Source: Hahella chejuensis KCTC 2396
GTDB taxonomy: Bacteria; Pseudomonadota; Gammaproteobacteria; Pseudomonadales; Oleiphilaceae
Length of the DNA: 64,000 bases
Direction of reading: 5' to 3'
Assembly: GCF_000012985.1 (NCBI RefSeq)
Contig: NC_007645.1
Location: 372,001 to 436,000, forward strand
The notes below the pieces were generated by a model, which saw nothing but the letters and a program-made list of their open reading frames with translations, searched no databases and had not been told where the DNA came from. The position numbers and the translations under genes were made by a program. Shown piece by piece: positions 25,322-34,644 of the stretch; the stretch's first letter is position 1; each line of letters begins with the position of its first letter.

Positions 25322-25554
25322 CCGCGCCCCCTTTGGCGTATTTGCCGTTGCGCATGTTGGTAGTAGTCTTCGCATTCCACACAGCGGGAGACGCCGCCGA
25401 GTTGCTGGCGTAGCGGCGGAATCGCGTCCTCGCAGTCGATGCAATGAGCGCGGCTGGGTTGGCCCAAGGCGGAGCCGGCCCGCTGCCGGGCCAGTGCGGA
25501 CGCATTAAGTCGTTCTTGCAGTTCGGCGGCCTGGTCTAAGATGTCCCTTGCCAT
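25318..25554 (-). CDS. TraR/DksA-type C4 zinc-finger protein
   Basis: A 78-residue protein: an N-terminal helix (ILDQAAELQERLNASALARQ) followed by CIDCEDAIPPLRQQ and CVECEDYYQ, the four-Cys zinc finger of TraR/DksA. Short TraR-like proteins bind the RNA polymerase secondary channel and mimic DksA with ppGpp. Homologues occur in P2/K139-type phages at this place. It overlaps the endolysin start. Confidence 0.88.
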   Translation of the reverse strand: MARDILDQAAELQERLNASALARQRAGSALGQPSRAHCIDCEDAIPPLRQQLGGVSRCVECEDYYQHAQRQIRQRGRG

Positions 25555-25557
25555 GAC

Positions 25558-26013
25558 TTACACCAGCTTTTCCGTTTCCGACGCGTCCACGTAGGGCACG
25601 CCGTTAATGCGCACAAAGTCCGGGTCCGTCACGTCATATGCCAGTTTGTGGGTCAGCTGCTCGCCGCCGCTGGCTTTGGCGTTGAGGAGATCCGAAATTC
25701 TTAACTTGCAGCCGAACGCCTCTATGCGCAGTTCGCCGCCGCTGGTGGCGCCGTTAAACACCTGGTCGAAGGGCTCCAGGGCGCGGAAGCTGCCGGCGGC
25801 CTTGGCCGCGTCTAAAATGGTTTGCAGGTTGGTGGTGTCCACCGTGATATCGCCCGAGGCGCTGACTTCGCCGTCTACGTATCCGTTAGGAATGCCGCGC
25901 GTTTTGGTCACCGCCGTGGCGTCCTCAATGCTCAAAGTGACTTCCTCCACATGCACCAGCATGTCGCCGATCATCACGTCTATGTCTTTGCCGGAGAGGC
26001 GCTTTTGACTCAT
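25558..26013 (-). CDS. Tail tube protein (DUF2597)
   Basis: A 151-residue protein with the DUF2597 pattern: MSQKRLSGKDIDVMIGD, VEEVTLSIEDATAVTKTRG and GYVDGEVSASGDITVDT. It follows the sheath gene as FII follows FI in P2, so it is the tail tube subunit of this contractile tail. Confidence 0.85.
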   Translation of the reverse strand: MSQKRLSGKDIDVMIGDMLVHVEEVTLSIEDATAVTKTRGIPNGYVDGEVSASGDITVDTTNLQTILDAAKAAGSFRALEPFDQVFNGATSGGELRIEAFGCKLRISDLLNAKASGGEQLTHKLAYDVTDPDFVRINGVPYVDASETEKLV

Positions 26014-26031
26014 GGTTGTTGCTCCGTGTCC

Positions 26032-27135
26032 TTAGTGGGACAGATCCAAAATGATGTTGGCGGTAATGTCCTTGGGGCAGTTGTACGGCTGTACTTTTAA
26101 GTACACCTCCACCCGGGTTTTTGTGGGCCAAACAATCTCGATGCTCTCGTCCTTGGGGCTTTTGATCTCCCCGGGAAAATGTTCGCCCGCAAAAACGACG
26201 CTTTTGCTCATCTCACGCAGCGGGCGCATGAAATAGGTTTTATTGGCGGCGATGCTGACCGGGGTGGAATTCAGCGAACGGTTCGCCACCCGGGCGATGG
26301 CCAGAATGCGAATCGCGCGCGCGGCCTTGTCCACCACACGCAGGTTTTCAATCACCTGGTAATCGCCGGCTGGCACGTCCAACAGATTGCAGTCGCCCCA
26401 GTAGGTCCCCGGGTAATCCGGGTAACGCTGCACGCAGGACAGGCGGTTGGCGTCCAGGGTCGCCAGGGTGGCGTCCGGCAGCTCTACGCCGTCTCGATCC
26501 ACAGGGGCGTCCCCCAGACCCAACACGGACCCGGTAGCGACGCGCATCGGGCTATCGGCGATACTCACCGCCCGATTACACAAGCGCCCCACCAGCACGC
26601 CTAAGTCGTTGCGATGCAGCAGTGGGACCACGGCGACGCGAGGACAGGCCGCGCCGTGGGTGATCGCCGCCTGGGCCGCTTCGTAGTCGCTCCAGCTTTG
26701 CGTTTCAGAGTCCACGCCGGCGCTGGCGGTCAGCACAATGACGCGCCGCCCGATGGTCGTGCGGATCAATTCCGCCTTGGTCTGCATCGCCTCAATGGCG
26801 GCGGCGTCCGCCGCCGGCGAACACAGCGCCACCAGTTCCGGCGATACGGTCAACATGGCCTGATCTAAGGCCGCCTCCCAGGGATCGCCGCTGTTGATCG
26901 GCGCCGCGTAGGCTTGCCAGTTCTCGCCGCCATTGGCCTTGGCCGCCGCGACGTTGGTTTTTAGGGCGCTGTCGTCCGCGCCCAGGATCTCGTCCAGGTT
27001 GCTTTGGGTGTTGAGGGACAGCACCCGTCCCAGATTCTTAACGCCTACGCCGATAAACAGCGCCTTGCGCTCCACCTCGGGGAAGTTCCCTTGCGAGAGG
27101 TTCAAGTTATTGATGGTGACCTTGCCTTGCGCCAT
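26032..27135 (-). CDS. Tail sheath protein (DUF2586)
   Basis: A 367-residue protein of the DUF2586 family, the contractile sheath of K139/HP1-like phages: start MAQGKVTINNLNLSQG, then ALFIGVGV, RYPDYPGTYWGDCN, and RSLNSTPVSIAANKTYFMRPL. The YPGTYWGD segment parallels the sheath fold of other myophages. It sits 18 bases upstream of the tube gene. Confidence 0.88.
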   Translation of the reverse strand: MAQGKVTINNLNLSQGNFPEVERKALFIGVGVKNLGRVLSLNTQSNLDEILGADDSALKTNVAAAKANGGENWQAYAAPINSGDPWEAALDQAMLTVSPELVALCSPAADAAAIEAMQTKAELIRTTIGRRVIVLTASAGVDSETQSWSDYEAAQAAITHGAACPRVAVVPLLHRNDLGVLVGRLCNRAVSIADSPMRVATGSVLGLGDAPVDRDGVELPDATLATLDANRLSCVQRYPDYPGTYWGDCNLLDVPAGDYQVIENLRVVDKAARAIRILAIARVANRSLNSTPVSIAANKTYFMRPLREMSKSVVFAGEHFPGEIKSPKDESIEIVWPTKTRVEVYLKVQPYNCPKDITANIILDLSH

Positions 27136-27137
27136 GG

Positions 27138-27791
27138 TTAACCCTTTGTTGCCTGCTTGAATGTCTGCTCAAAAATGCGATCAATGAACGCGTCGATGTC
27201 GTGCTGCGTCGCCCCTAAAAAGCTCCGCGCCGGCAGAGGAATCAGCCAGCGCCCCTGGCGCGGTTTGTCGGTCAGCGCGCGCAGCACAGCGCCGGCCTGG
27301 CCGAAAGTCAGGTTCTGCGTGACCCACTTCAGCGTGGGGCGTTTGCGTCCGCGTCCCTGGCCGCGCGGGAGGGTGAATCCGGCTTCGCGCAACTGCCTGG
27401 CCTGGCCCCGGGTGGCCGGGGCGGCGTAGTCGGGGTGGCCGTGGCGCTGTTGCATGCGGGCGCGGGTCATGATTTCCGTGACGCCCTCTTGCTGCGCTCG
27501 CGCGATCCGTCCGACTAGGGTGTTTTTAAAGGTGATCGTCACCCGGTCCGCGCCGGCGAACACCGCCAGGCGTTTGCTCAAGCCCCGCAGCATTTTTTTA
27601 TTGCCCTGTTTGCGTGCTTGCCAGGGCTGACCGTCCAGGCCGGTCTGGCTGCGCAGGCGCTTGCGCGACTGGGTCCGCACCTGGCGCCCGATCTGTCCCA
27701 ATATCCGCTTGCGCTTGGCCGCCGGCAGTTTCAAAAGGTCCAGCTGGCGCTGTAGCTTCAGGTGGCCGCCAACCTCAATCTTTACGGACAT
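27138..27791 (-). CDS. S: Phage virion morphogenesis/tail completion protein S
   Basis: A 217-residue basic protein. The start at 27791 (MSVKIEVGGHLKLQRQL) overlaps the gene R stop; the frame is open upstream but overlaps R. RKRILGQIGRQVRTQSRKRLRSQ followed by DGQPW is the gpS/virion-morphogenesis signature. It completes the tail for joining to the head. Confidence 0.85.
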   Translation of the reverse strand: MSVKIEVGGHLKLQRQLDLLKLPAAKRKRILGQIGRQVRTQSRKRLRSQTGLDGQPWQARKQGNKKMLRGLSKRLAVFAGADRVTITFKNTLVGRIARAQQEGVTEIMTRARMQQRHGHPDYAAPATRGQARQLREAGFTLPRGQGRGRKRPTLKWVTQNLTFGQAGAVLRALTDKPRQGRWLIPLPARSFLGATQHDIDAFIDRIFEQTFKQATKG

Positions 27792-28263
27792 AGGGCGCAT
27801 CCGTGGGCTGGGCCTGGTCGTCGCCCACGCCGACCGCGTCGGGCTCGTACACGGGGACGCTTTCCACCCGCCAGCGTGCGCCGCCAAACTGGATCGCGCC
27901 GGCGGCGTCCACGACCAAGTCCAGGTTCTCGTAAAAGCCGATGCGGATTTCTATGTCGGCGGTATCGTCGCCGTTCACGTCCACGTCGATATCGGGATGG
28001 CCCAGGCCGTCCCGCTCCCGTTGCGGGTCGTGGTCCATGAGCCAGGTCACCACATGGGCGATCAGTAATTGCGGCGGGCCGCTGTAGCGCTCGACCACCA
28101 ACACCGCGTCATACTTCAGCCGGCACACGCGCACCCCCGCGCCCAGGCGCTTATCCGCCGCCTCCAGAGTTCCGTTTTCCATCCAGCTGTCCCACTGTTC
28201 CGCCGGCGCCAGCTCCTGGGACAGCAGAAAGCGGGTCAGCTCGCGCAGCTTCGCCAACGCCAT
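27775..28263 (-). CDS. R: Tail completion protein R
   Basis: A 162-residue protein with the P2 gpR pattern: N-terminal KLRELTRFLLSQ, then YDAVLVVERYSGPPQLLIAHVVTWL and PDIDVDVNGDDTADIEI. Its stop overlaps the gene S start and its start touches the gene L stop, so L, R and S are translated as a unit. Confidence 0.85.
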   Translation of the reverse strand: MALAKLRELTRFLLSQELAPAEQWDSWMENGTLEAADKRLGAGVRVCRLKYDAVLVVERYSGPPQLLIAHVVTWLMDHDPQRERDGLGHPDIDVDVNGDDTADIEIRIGFYENLDLVVDAAGAIQFGGARWRVESVPVYEPDAVGVGDDQAQPTDAPYVRKD

Positions 28264-28727
28264 TACAGCAACTCCGCCGTAATGCCCGTGGCCGCGCCCA
28301 ACAACCGACGCAGGGCGCGCACGCTGTCGCTTAACAGGCTTTGCTCGGTGTCGTCCGACTCTTTGGCCAGGTTCTCCGCCTGCGCCCGTCGGTTCATGGT
28401 GGCGAAGGCGTTCAGCAGCGACGCTTTGGCCCGGCAGGACACCGCGCGCAGGTAATACAGGACCAGCACGTTATGCCCGTCCAGCTGCTCTGCGCCGACC
28501 GCGTCCAAGGTTTTAAACCCGCCGCCCAGCCATTCCGCCTTACGCATCGCCAGGCTGAAATTAATGTCCAGCATGGCCTGGCGCACATGGGCCGCGACCA
28601 TGTCGCCGTGATACTCCGCCGGGATGCGGTAGACCCGTTGGAATTCCGCCAAAGACAGGTCCGGGAAAAAGCCGTCATTAGCCAGCGTCGCCTCTATAAC
28701 GGCGTTACTTTTACCGCTGAAACTCAT
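28263..28727 (-). CDS. L: Head completion/stabilisation protein L
   Basis: A 154-residue gpL-like protein: DGFFPDLSLAEFQRVYRIP, LVLYYLRAVSCRAKA and a C-terminal helical region with RAQAENLAKESDD. It forms part of the neck of P2-type heads. Gene order (M, L, R, S) matches P2/HP1. Confidence 0.88.
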   Translation of the reverse strand: MSFSGKSNAVIEATLANDGFFPDLSLAEFQRVYRIPAEYHGDMVAAHVRQAMLDINFSLAMRKAEWLGGGFKTLDAVGAEQLDGHNVLVLYYLRAVSCRAKASLLNAFATMNRRAQAENLAKESDDTEQSLLSDSVRALRRLLGAATGITAELL

Positions 28728-28797
28728 GGTCGCAGCCTCCGAATAAGAAGGCGGCGCGCACTGGGTTAAGCTGACGCGGCGCGAGGCCGGCAGCGCC

Positions 28798-28815
28798 CCC
28801 AGGCGCCCGCCTGGG
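28798..28815. other. GC-rich hairpin between M and L
   Basis: CCCAGGCG and its exact complement are separated by two bases in the roughly 100-bp gap between genes M and L. There is no T tract, so it may be an attenuator or RNA-processing hairpin. Confidence 0.4.
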
Positions 28816-28826
28816 TGGGTAGTCGG

Positions 28827-29528
28827 TTAGGCCAGTCCTAGCTTGGCCTGTAGTTTGGCGATGCGGGTTTTACAGCCCGCCGCCGGGTTGGCCGCCTGCG
28901 CCTGTTCGAAGTAATTAAGCGCCGCGTTCAGGTCGCCGTTTTGCTCCGCATTCAGACCGCACTGGCGGTACAGCTTGCCGGCGACAATGTCGTTCGCCGT
29001 GGGCCAGATTTGGTCTGTCAGCTTCGCCGCCGCGTCGTCCAGGTAGGGACTGGCGCTGTCGCCTGCTTTGAACTGACGCTCCGCCCAGTCGTGGACCTCT
29101 TCCAGCACATAGGTAGGCAGATCCCGTTTAAAGTGGCGGGGCATACATTGCTGTTGTTCGATGGCGAGGCCCGCCCAGGCCATGGCGCTTTCGATGTCGC
29201 CCACGTCGAACAACCAGATGATGCAGAACACCAGCACCTCGTTGGGGTAACGCTGGCCGCTGTCCTGGTAGGTCTGCAAAAAGTCCATGAACTGGGGCAG
29301 CACGCGCGCCTTTAACGCGACCTTGTCGGGGATGCCGTCCAGCTCAGCCAGCTGCTCCCGGCATTGCGTCAACGCAGCCAGCGCCACCTGGTAATCGCCC
29401 CGCACCCGGGGCGACAGGGCGCTATTCATTACTGACGAATTGCGCGCTACCTCCGCCGCGGTTATGGCGTCGTTGGCGGCCTGCTTCGCAAGACGGCGCT
29501 GTTTATGTTGGACGGTCAGCAACGGCAT
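28827..29528 (-). CDS. M: Terminase small/endonuclease subunit M
   Basis: A 233-residue gpM protein: ELDGIPDKVALKARVLPQF, FCIIWLFDVGDIESAMAWA and RHFKRDLPTYVLEEVHDWA are family signatures. In P2 gpM makes the cos cut with gpP. The last 50 residues form a short TPR-like helical tail (NGDLNAALNYFEQAQAANP), common in HP1-type M proteins. Confidence 0.9.
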   Translation of the reverse strand: MPLLTVQHKQRRLAKQAANDAITAAEVARNSSVMNSALSPRVRGDYQVALAALTQCREQLAELDGIPDKVALKARVLPQFMDFLQTYQDSGQRYPNEVLVFCIIWLFDVGDIESAMAWAGLAIEQQQCMPRHFKRDLPTYVLEEVHDWAERQFKAGDSASPYLDDAAAKLTDQIWPTANDIVAGKLYRQCGLNAEQNGDLNAALNYFEQAQAANPAAGCKTRIAKLQAKLGLA

Positions 29529-29531
29529 GGG

Positions 29532-30569
29532 TTAAGCCCAGTCGCCGGCGCCCGTGGGCAACTTCACGTTGGCGAACTCAAAGCCGGCGGCCTTGGTTTC
29601 GTCCTCGATCACATAGCCTTCGTTTAGGCTGTTGAAGTCTTCCACGCGGTTGCGTTTCGGGTTGTCGATCACCTGACGGCGCAGGCTGTCGGCCTGGTAG
29701 TAAAGGCTCAGGTTATCCAGGCTGGTGATCAGCAGGCCTCGGGCCGGGAAAAAGGGCGCGGTGATCGCAGGTAAACCGCCATAGGTGCGGATAATGGCCT
29801 GATTCTCCAGGCGCTCTTTTTCCGTTGGCTTGTGACCTTGCGCCGCGTACAGCTGCGCTTTGTCCTCCGCCAGCAGATCCCGCCCCATGATCACCACCAG
29901 GTCGCCGCCGTCGCGATGCAGTTCGTCCACCATCTGTAAGCAGGCGTGAACGGCGGCGTCCAGGTTGGCGAAGTCGCCGCCCTCGCCAATGCGGATCTGG
30001 CCGGCGGTCGCGCCTTCGACGAACCACTGCGAACCGGATTTAAATTCTCGTAGTTGCTGCAACCAGCCTTTGTTCACATCCTCGCCGTTGGGGTGGTCGC
30101 CAGGCTTAGTGGCGGGCAAGGCGCAACTGGTGCCCAGCCAGCCCACACGGAGCTTGGAAAGACTGATCGCCTTGCGCACCCATCCGCCGTAACGGGCTTG
30201 GAAGTCGGGAAACTTGGCCCAGGAATCGATGGTTTTGTATTTAATGTGGGTGTCGTATTCCACCGGGTGCAGCTCATAGCCTTTACTGCCCAGGGCCAGC
30301 ACGTCGCTGGTCTGGCGGTCGGCGCTGTCAGTGTCGGTGCGTTTGGGCACAAAGCCGGTCACGCTGCCGATCACCTTTTCCCCTTTCAGCTCGTCCACCG
30401 CCACCACGTTAATCAGCTGCAAGAACTCCGAACTTTCGGTGATCTTGTCCTGCAACTCCTGGGCGATAGTGGGCTCTACATTGAACTGCTCCGCGACGGA
30501 GCCTACGCCATAGGTGGCCGCCATGGCGGCGCACATGTCATTGAATAGTTGTTTCGTTTTAAAGTTCAT
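29532..30569 (-). CDS. N: Major capsid protein N
   Basis: A 345-residue P2-type capsid protein: the N-terminal LFNDMCAAMAATYGV, FLQLINVVAVDELKGEKV, DSWAKFPDFQARYG and GYVIEDETKAAGFE segments are the family's conserved blocks. Processing by the gpO protease at the N-terminus is known for P2. It is four bases from gene M. Confidence 0.93.
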   Translation of the reverse strand: MNFKTKQLFNDMCAAMAATYGVGSVAEQFNVEPTIAQELQDKITESSEFLQLINVVAVDELKGEKVIGSVTGFVPKRTDTDSADRQTSDVLALGSKGYELHPVEYDTHIKYKTIDSWAKFPDFQARYGGWVRKAISLSKLRVGWLGTSCALPATKPGDHPNGEDVNKGWLQQLREFKSGSQWFVEGATAGQIRIGEGGDFANLDAAVHACLQMVDELHRDGGDLVVIMGRDLLAEDKAQLYAAQGHKPTEKERLENQAIIRTYGGLPAITAPFFPARGLLITSLDNLSLYYQADSLRRQVIDNPKRNRVEDFNSLNEGYVIEDETKAAGFEFANVKLPTGAGDWA

Positions 30570-30594
30570 TCGGTCCGCTCGTAGGTGGTTGGAG

Positions 30595-31410
30595 TTACAG
30601 CACGCGCGGCGCGGCGTCGCCGACGCCTTCCGGGGTCAGGGTGCCGGGCGCTTCTTCCAGGGCGGCGCTGAACTCGGCCTTTAAACTGTCGTGCGCGGTC
30701 TTCAGGTCGGCGAACTCGGCTTTGATCTCCGCCAGGGCTTGCGCCAGATCTGGGGTTTCCGGTTCTTTTGGTGCGTCCTCGTGTTTGGCGTTTAGCTTGT
30801 CCGCGAGGCTGGCGAAGCCCTCCGCCAGAGCGCTGTTAAGCTGCTTGAATTGGTCTTCCGTCATGGCGTGCTCTTGTTCGTTGGGTTCGTGGTTGGTGTC
30901 CGTGCGCGCAAACTTACCCATGAGCCGGGAAAACAGGCTGGTCGGGTTGTCCACGCGCAGCGGCGCTAGTTCAATCGGGGCGGTAAACAGGTTGTCCGGG
31001 TGTTGCGCCCGGGCGTTAAAGCGCAGTTCCGACGTGCCCAGGCTGGCGGGTGAATCGGTCACCGCCAGGCCCGCCAGATAGGCTTTGCCGGTTCCCGCGA
31101 AATTCGGCTGGATCTCGATAGAGGTAAACAGCTTTTGTCCGCTGGTGTTCATCAAAATCAGTTGGTCCGAGGGGGCGATTCTGGCGAACAGACACTCCCG
31201 GCCTTTGTCGTCCTGTTCGTGCTTCACGTCCACCACCTGGCCGAGATTGCCGAAAATGCGAATGTGCTCGTACCAGATGTTCGCCGTGTATTCGGCGGGG
31301 TCGTAATTGGTTGCCATGTCGATGATGTCCTGGGCGGCGATGTTGCGCCCGTCAATCGTGGGTCCACTGGTGGCCACTTTGACAAAATCGGTATGCAGGG
31401 TGCGGGGCAT
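30595..31410 (-). CDS. O: Capsid scaffolding serine protease O
   Basis: A 271-residue gpO: N-terminal protease part (TDFVKVATSGPTIDGRNI, IWYEHIRIFG with the catalytic His, DSPASLGTSELRF with the Ser) and C-terminal scaffold region with a coiled coil (ALAEIKAEFADLKTAHDSLK). It starts the minus-strand late operon, divergent from terminase. Confidence 0.92.
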   Translation of the reverse strand: MPRTLHTDFVKVATSGPTIDGRNIAAQDIIDMATNYDPAEYTANIWYEHIRIFGNLGQVVDVKHEQDDKGRECLFARIAPSDQLILMNTSGQKLFTSIEIQPNFAGTGKAYLAGLAVTDSPASLGTSELRFNARAQHPDNLFTAPIELAPLRVDNPTSLFSRLMGKFARTDTNHEPNEQEHAMTEDQFKQLNSALAEGFASLADKLNAKHEDAPKEPETPDLAQALAEIKAEFADLKTAHDSLKAEFSAALEEAPGTLTPEGVGDAAPRVL

Positions 31411-31569
31411 GGGTTCGGGTCCGTCAGTCGTTGCGATGACGCCAAGATAGGCATTCCCACCGGCCCCGGCAAAGGCTTTGAATACGCGTCTTTCCTTGTC
31501 GTTTTTAGTAGGAATAACAAGGAGTTAAACAAGGATTAACGCCACCAAAAAGCCCTTACACTGGGCCGC
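31411..31569. promoter_or_regulatory. Divergent late promoter region between O and P
   Basis: The 159-bp gap separates the two divergent late operons, where P2 phages carry Ogr-activated promoters. It contains an inverted repeat CCTTGT (31494-31499) and ACAAGG (31517-31522) separated by 17 bases. The spacing is wider than the known P2 Ogr site, so assignment as an Ogr site is tentative. Confidence 0.35.
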
Positions 31570-33315
31570 ATGTCATCACGTTACCCCCCTGAAATCATCG
31601 AAGCGGCGAAGGGCCTTTTTCTTCGCCATATCACGCCGGCGGAAATCCAGCAGCAGCTGGGGATTAATAACGTCCGCGTTATTTACCAGTGGATTGAACG
31701 GCACAACTGGAAAGACATGCTGCAACACGAAACCGTCGAGCAGGCCACCGCCCGCCGGTTAATTCATTTGGTGGAAAAAACCAATAAGGTGGCGGTCGAT
31801 TACCAGGAGATAGACCGGCTCAGTAACCTGTTGGATAAGCTGGCGGGCATTGATTTAAAGAAAGCCAAAACCGCCCGTGAGAAAGCGCAGTCGGAACACG
31901 GCGACGCGGGCGGCAACCGCAAGAAGAAAAAGCGTGGCGTGAAAAATGACGTGAGCGGGATTACCCCGGAGCGTCTGGAGACGATCCGCAAGGAATTGTT
32001 TTATGACTACCAGCACCGCTGGCACGATAACAAAAGCCAGCGCACGCGTTTTATTCTGAAGTCACGCCAGATCGGCGCGACCTATTACTTTGCCTGGGAG
32101 GCCTTCCAGGACGCCATCACGTCCGGCGATAACCAGATCTTTTTATCCGCCAGCCGCTCCCAGGCGGACATATTTAAAGCCTATATCCTCAAGTTCGCGC
32201 GCGAGTATTTCGACACGGAATTGAAAGGCGTGGACGTGATCCCGCTCAGCAACGGCGCGGAGTTACGCTTCGTCTCCACCAATGGCCGCACCGCCCAGGG
32301 TTACCACGGTCATTTATACATTGATGAAGTGTTCTGGATTCCCGACTTTGACCGGCTCAACAAGCTGGCCAGCGGCATGGCGGCGCATAAGAAATGGCGA
32401 AAAACCTATTTCTCTACGCCGTCGGTGAAAAGCCATGGCGCGTACACCTTGTGGAGCGGCGAGCGTTACAACGAGAGCCGCCGCCATAAGGTCGAGTTTG
32501 ATCTGTCGCGGGCGGCGTTACGGGAGGGCCAGCTGGGACCGGATAAGGTCTGGCGTAATGTGGTTACCGTTGAGGATGCCGCAAACCAGGGCTGCGATCT
32601 GTTCGACATAGACGAGCTGAAGCAGGAATACACGGAGGCGGAATTCAACAACCTGTTTATGTGCGCGTTCATGGAAGCGGGCCTCTCCGTGTTCAAGCTG
32701 GACGATTTGTTGAGCTGCGCGGTATGCAGCAGCGACGTCTGGCCCGACTTCAAGCCCAGGCAGCCGCGCCCGTTTGCAAACTATCCCGTGTGGTTAGGCT
32801 ACGATCCGGCGCGCACGGGGGACCGCTCCACCGTGGTGGTGGTAGCGCCGCCGATGCATCCCGCCGGCAAGTTCCGCGTGCTGGAAAAGATCCAGTTAAA
32901 AGGCGCGTTCAGCTACCAAGCCAACCGCATCAAGGATTTGCTGGGACGCTACAACGTGCAGTTTGTCGGCATCGACTGCACCGGCCCGGGCCTGGGCGTA
33001 TTTGAGCAGGTGAAAGCTTTTTACCCTCGCGCCACGCCCATTCACTACAGCCTGAACGCCAAAACCGCCCTGGTGTTGAAAGCCATGGACGTAATCGAAA
33101 ACGCCCGCATTGAATGGGATGCGGAACACACCGACATTCCCCAGGCGTTCCTCCAGGTGAAGCAGACCACCACGGGCAACGACCTGGTCACCTATGTGGC
33201 CGACCGCAGCAGCAAAACCGGCCACGCGGACGTGGCTTGGTCGATCATGCATGCGCTTAGCAACGAACCTTTGGACCGTAAGCAGCGTCGTGGCTCCATC
33301 GCCATGGCCGGATAA
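31570..33315 (+). CDS. P: Terminase large subunit P
   Basis: A 581-residue gpP. An N-terminal HTH region (AEIQQQLGINNVRVIYQWIER) precedes the ATPase domain with a non-classical Walker A (RFILKSRQIGATYYFA) and Walker B (HLYIDEVFWI), then the RNase-H-like nuclease with WLGYDPARTGDRS, GIDCTGPGLG and the final HADVAWSIMHAL. It packages DNA into the capsid. It leads the short plus-strand operon with portal and Ogr. Confidence 0.94.
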   Translation: MSSRYPPEIIEAAKGLFLRHITPAEIQQQLGINNVRVIYQWIERHNWKDMLQHETVEQATARRLIHLVEKTNKVAVDYQEIDRLSNLLDKLAGIDLKKAKTAREKAQSEHGDAGGNRKKKKRGVKNDVSGITPERLETIRKELFYDYQHRWHDNKSQRTRFILKSRQIGATYYFAWEAFQDAITSGDNQIFLSASRSQADIFKAYILKFAREYFDTELKGVDVIPLSNGAELRFVSTNGRTAQGYHGHLYIDEVFWIPDFDRLNKLASGMAAHKKWRKTYFSTPSVKSHGAYTLWSGERYNESRRHKVEFDLSRAALREGQLGPDKVWRNVVTVEDAANQGCDLFDIDELKQEYTEAEFNNLFMCAFMEAGLSVFKLDDLLSCAVCSSDVWPDFKPRQPRPFANYPVWLGYDPARTGDRSTVVVVAPPMHPAGKFRVLEKIQLKGAFSYQANRIKDLLGRYNVQFVGIDCTGPGLGVFEQVKAFYPRATPIHYSLNAKTALVLKAMDVIENARIEWDAEHTDIPQAFLQVKQTTTGNDLVTYVADRSSKTGHADVAWSIMHALSNEPLDRKQRRGSIAMAG

Positions 33316-33329
33316 GTGAGCATTAGAAA

Positions 33330-34316
33330 ATGAGTAAATCGACTTCGCCCATGGCGTTTAGCTTTGGCGCGCCCGAGGCTGTTTTAGACACGACGCTGAC
33401 CTCTTACCTGGGCGTGTTTTTAAATCCCCATGGCGACTATTACGCGCCGCCGGTCAGTCTTACCGGGCTGGCCAAACTGCTGCGCGCCAACGCCCATCAC
33501 GGGACCATTCCCTATTTTAAGCGCAACATGCTGCGTAAGTTTTACGTGCCGTCGCCCGTGCTCAGCGCCACGGATCTGGAGAACGCCGGCTTCGATTACC
33601 TGGTGTTTGGCATGTGCTACTTTCAAAAGCTCTTTAACCGCCTTGGTCAGATCGTCCGCCTGAAACACATTCCGGCGTTGAATATGCGGCGCATGAAAGC
33701 CCCGGATCAGTTCTGTTTGTTGCAGCCAAACCAGGCGGACCCGTTGGCGTTTCGTCCGGGGGAAATCATTCAGTTAAAAGAGTACGACGTGAATCAGCAA
33801 ATCTATGGCGTTCCCCAGTACCTGGGCGGGCTACAATCCGTTTTACTGAATGAGAGCGCAACGCTATTTCGGAGGAAGTACTACAACAACGGCGCGCACA
33901 TGGGCTTCATCTTCTACACCGCCGACGCCCAGTTGGACCCCGAGGACGAGCAATCCCTAAAAGAACAAATCCGCGCCAGCAAAGGCGTGGGCAATTTTAG
34001 AAGCCTGTACATCAACATACCCGGCGGAAAACCCGACTCCGTGAAGATCATTCCCGTGGGCGATATCGCCACCAAGGACGAATTCGAGCGGGTAAAGAAT
34101 CTAAGCCGTAACGATGTATTAAGCATGTGGCGTATTCAGCCGGCGCTGGCCGGCATCATGCCGGAGAATACTGGAGGCTTTGGAGACATCGAAAAGATCA
34201 GCCGCGTTTACTATGAAAACGAAGTGGTCCCCATGCAGCATGTGTTTTTAAAACTTAATGATGGCCTACAGGCGCAGAAGCAAATCCGCTTCGTAGAGAT
34301 AATTAGCCCTAAATAG
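33330..34316 (+). CDS. Q: Portal protein Q
   Basis: A 328-residue P2-type portal protein: PPVSLTGLAKLLRANAHHG, YFQKLFNRLGQIVRLKHIPA, and GFGDIEKISRVYYENEVVPMQ are conserved. It starts 15 bases after terminase. Confidence 0.94.
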   Translation: MSKSTSPMAFSFGAPEAVLDTTLTSYLGVFLNPHGDYYAPPVSLTGLAKLLRANAHHGTIPYFKRNMLRKFYVPSPVLSATDLENAGFDYLVFGMCYFQKLFNRLGQIVRLKHIPALNMRRMKAPDQFCLLQPNQADPLAFRPGEIIQLKEYDVNQQIYGVPQYLGGLQSVLLNESATLFRRKYYNNGAHMGFIFYTADAQLDPEDEQSLKEQIRASKGVGNFRSLYINIPGGKPDSVKIIPVGDIATKDEFERVKNLSRNDVLSMWRIQPALAGIMPENTGGFGDIEKISRVYYENEVVPMQHVFLKLNDGLQAQKQIRFVEIISPK

Positions 34317-34380
34317 GGCATTATTTATCTGTAAACGGGTACTATGGTAATATTTTCTTTCACGAAAGAGGAAAGCAACA

Positions 34381-34644
34381 ATGCAAGTAAATTGTACCGA
34401 GTGTGGAAACAAAGCCATTATCACCAGCCGCCAAGCCTTGGACCCTAAGCTGGCGAACTTATACTGCGTCTGCAAAAACGCGGAGTGCGGACACAGCTTT
34501 GTCATGAATCTGGCGTTTAGCCATACGCTCAGCCCGTCGTCGTTTCAGGCTAAAAAAATGATGGTGGAAATGTTAAGGGGAATGGATCGGGCCGAACAGT
34601 TGGAACTGCTGGCCCAGGCTCGAAACGATATGAGTGTTATTTAG
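34381..34644 (+). CDS. ogr: Ogr/Delta-type zinc-finger late activator
   Basis: An 87-residue protein with the Ogr/Delta zinc finger: CTECGNKAIITSRQ, then YCVCKNAECGHSF (C-x2-C and C-x4-C). It activates late promoters with RNA polymerase alpha in P2. In P2 ogr lies after the tail genes; here it follows the portal gene, as in some HP1/K139 relatives. GAGGAAAG precedes the start. Its end overlaps the tail of the opposing 68-residue gene by eight bases. Confidence 0.9.
   Translation: MQVNCTECGNKAIITSRQALDPKLANLYCVCKNAECGHSFVMNLAFSHTLSPSSFQAKKMMVEMLRGMDRAEQLELLAQARNDMSVI

Noticed and set aside
27792-27887. N-terminal extension of the gene S frame
   Set aside because: It overlaps gene R almost entirely and lacks family similarity; the internal ATG at 27791 fits the gpS N-terminus.
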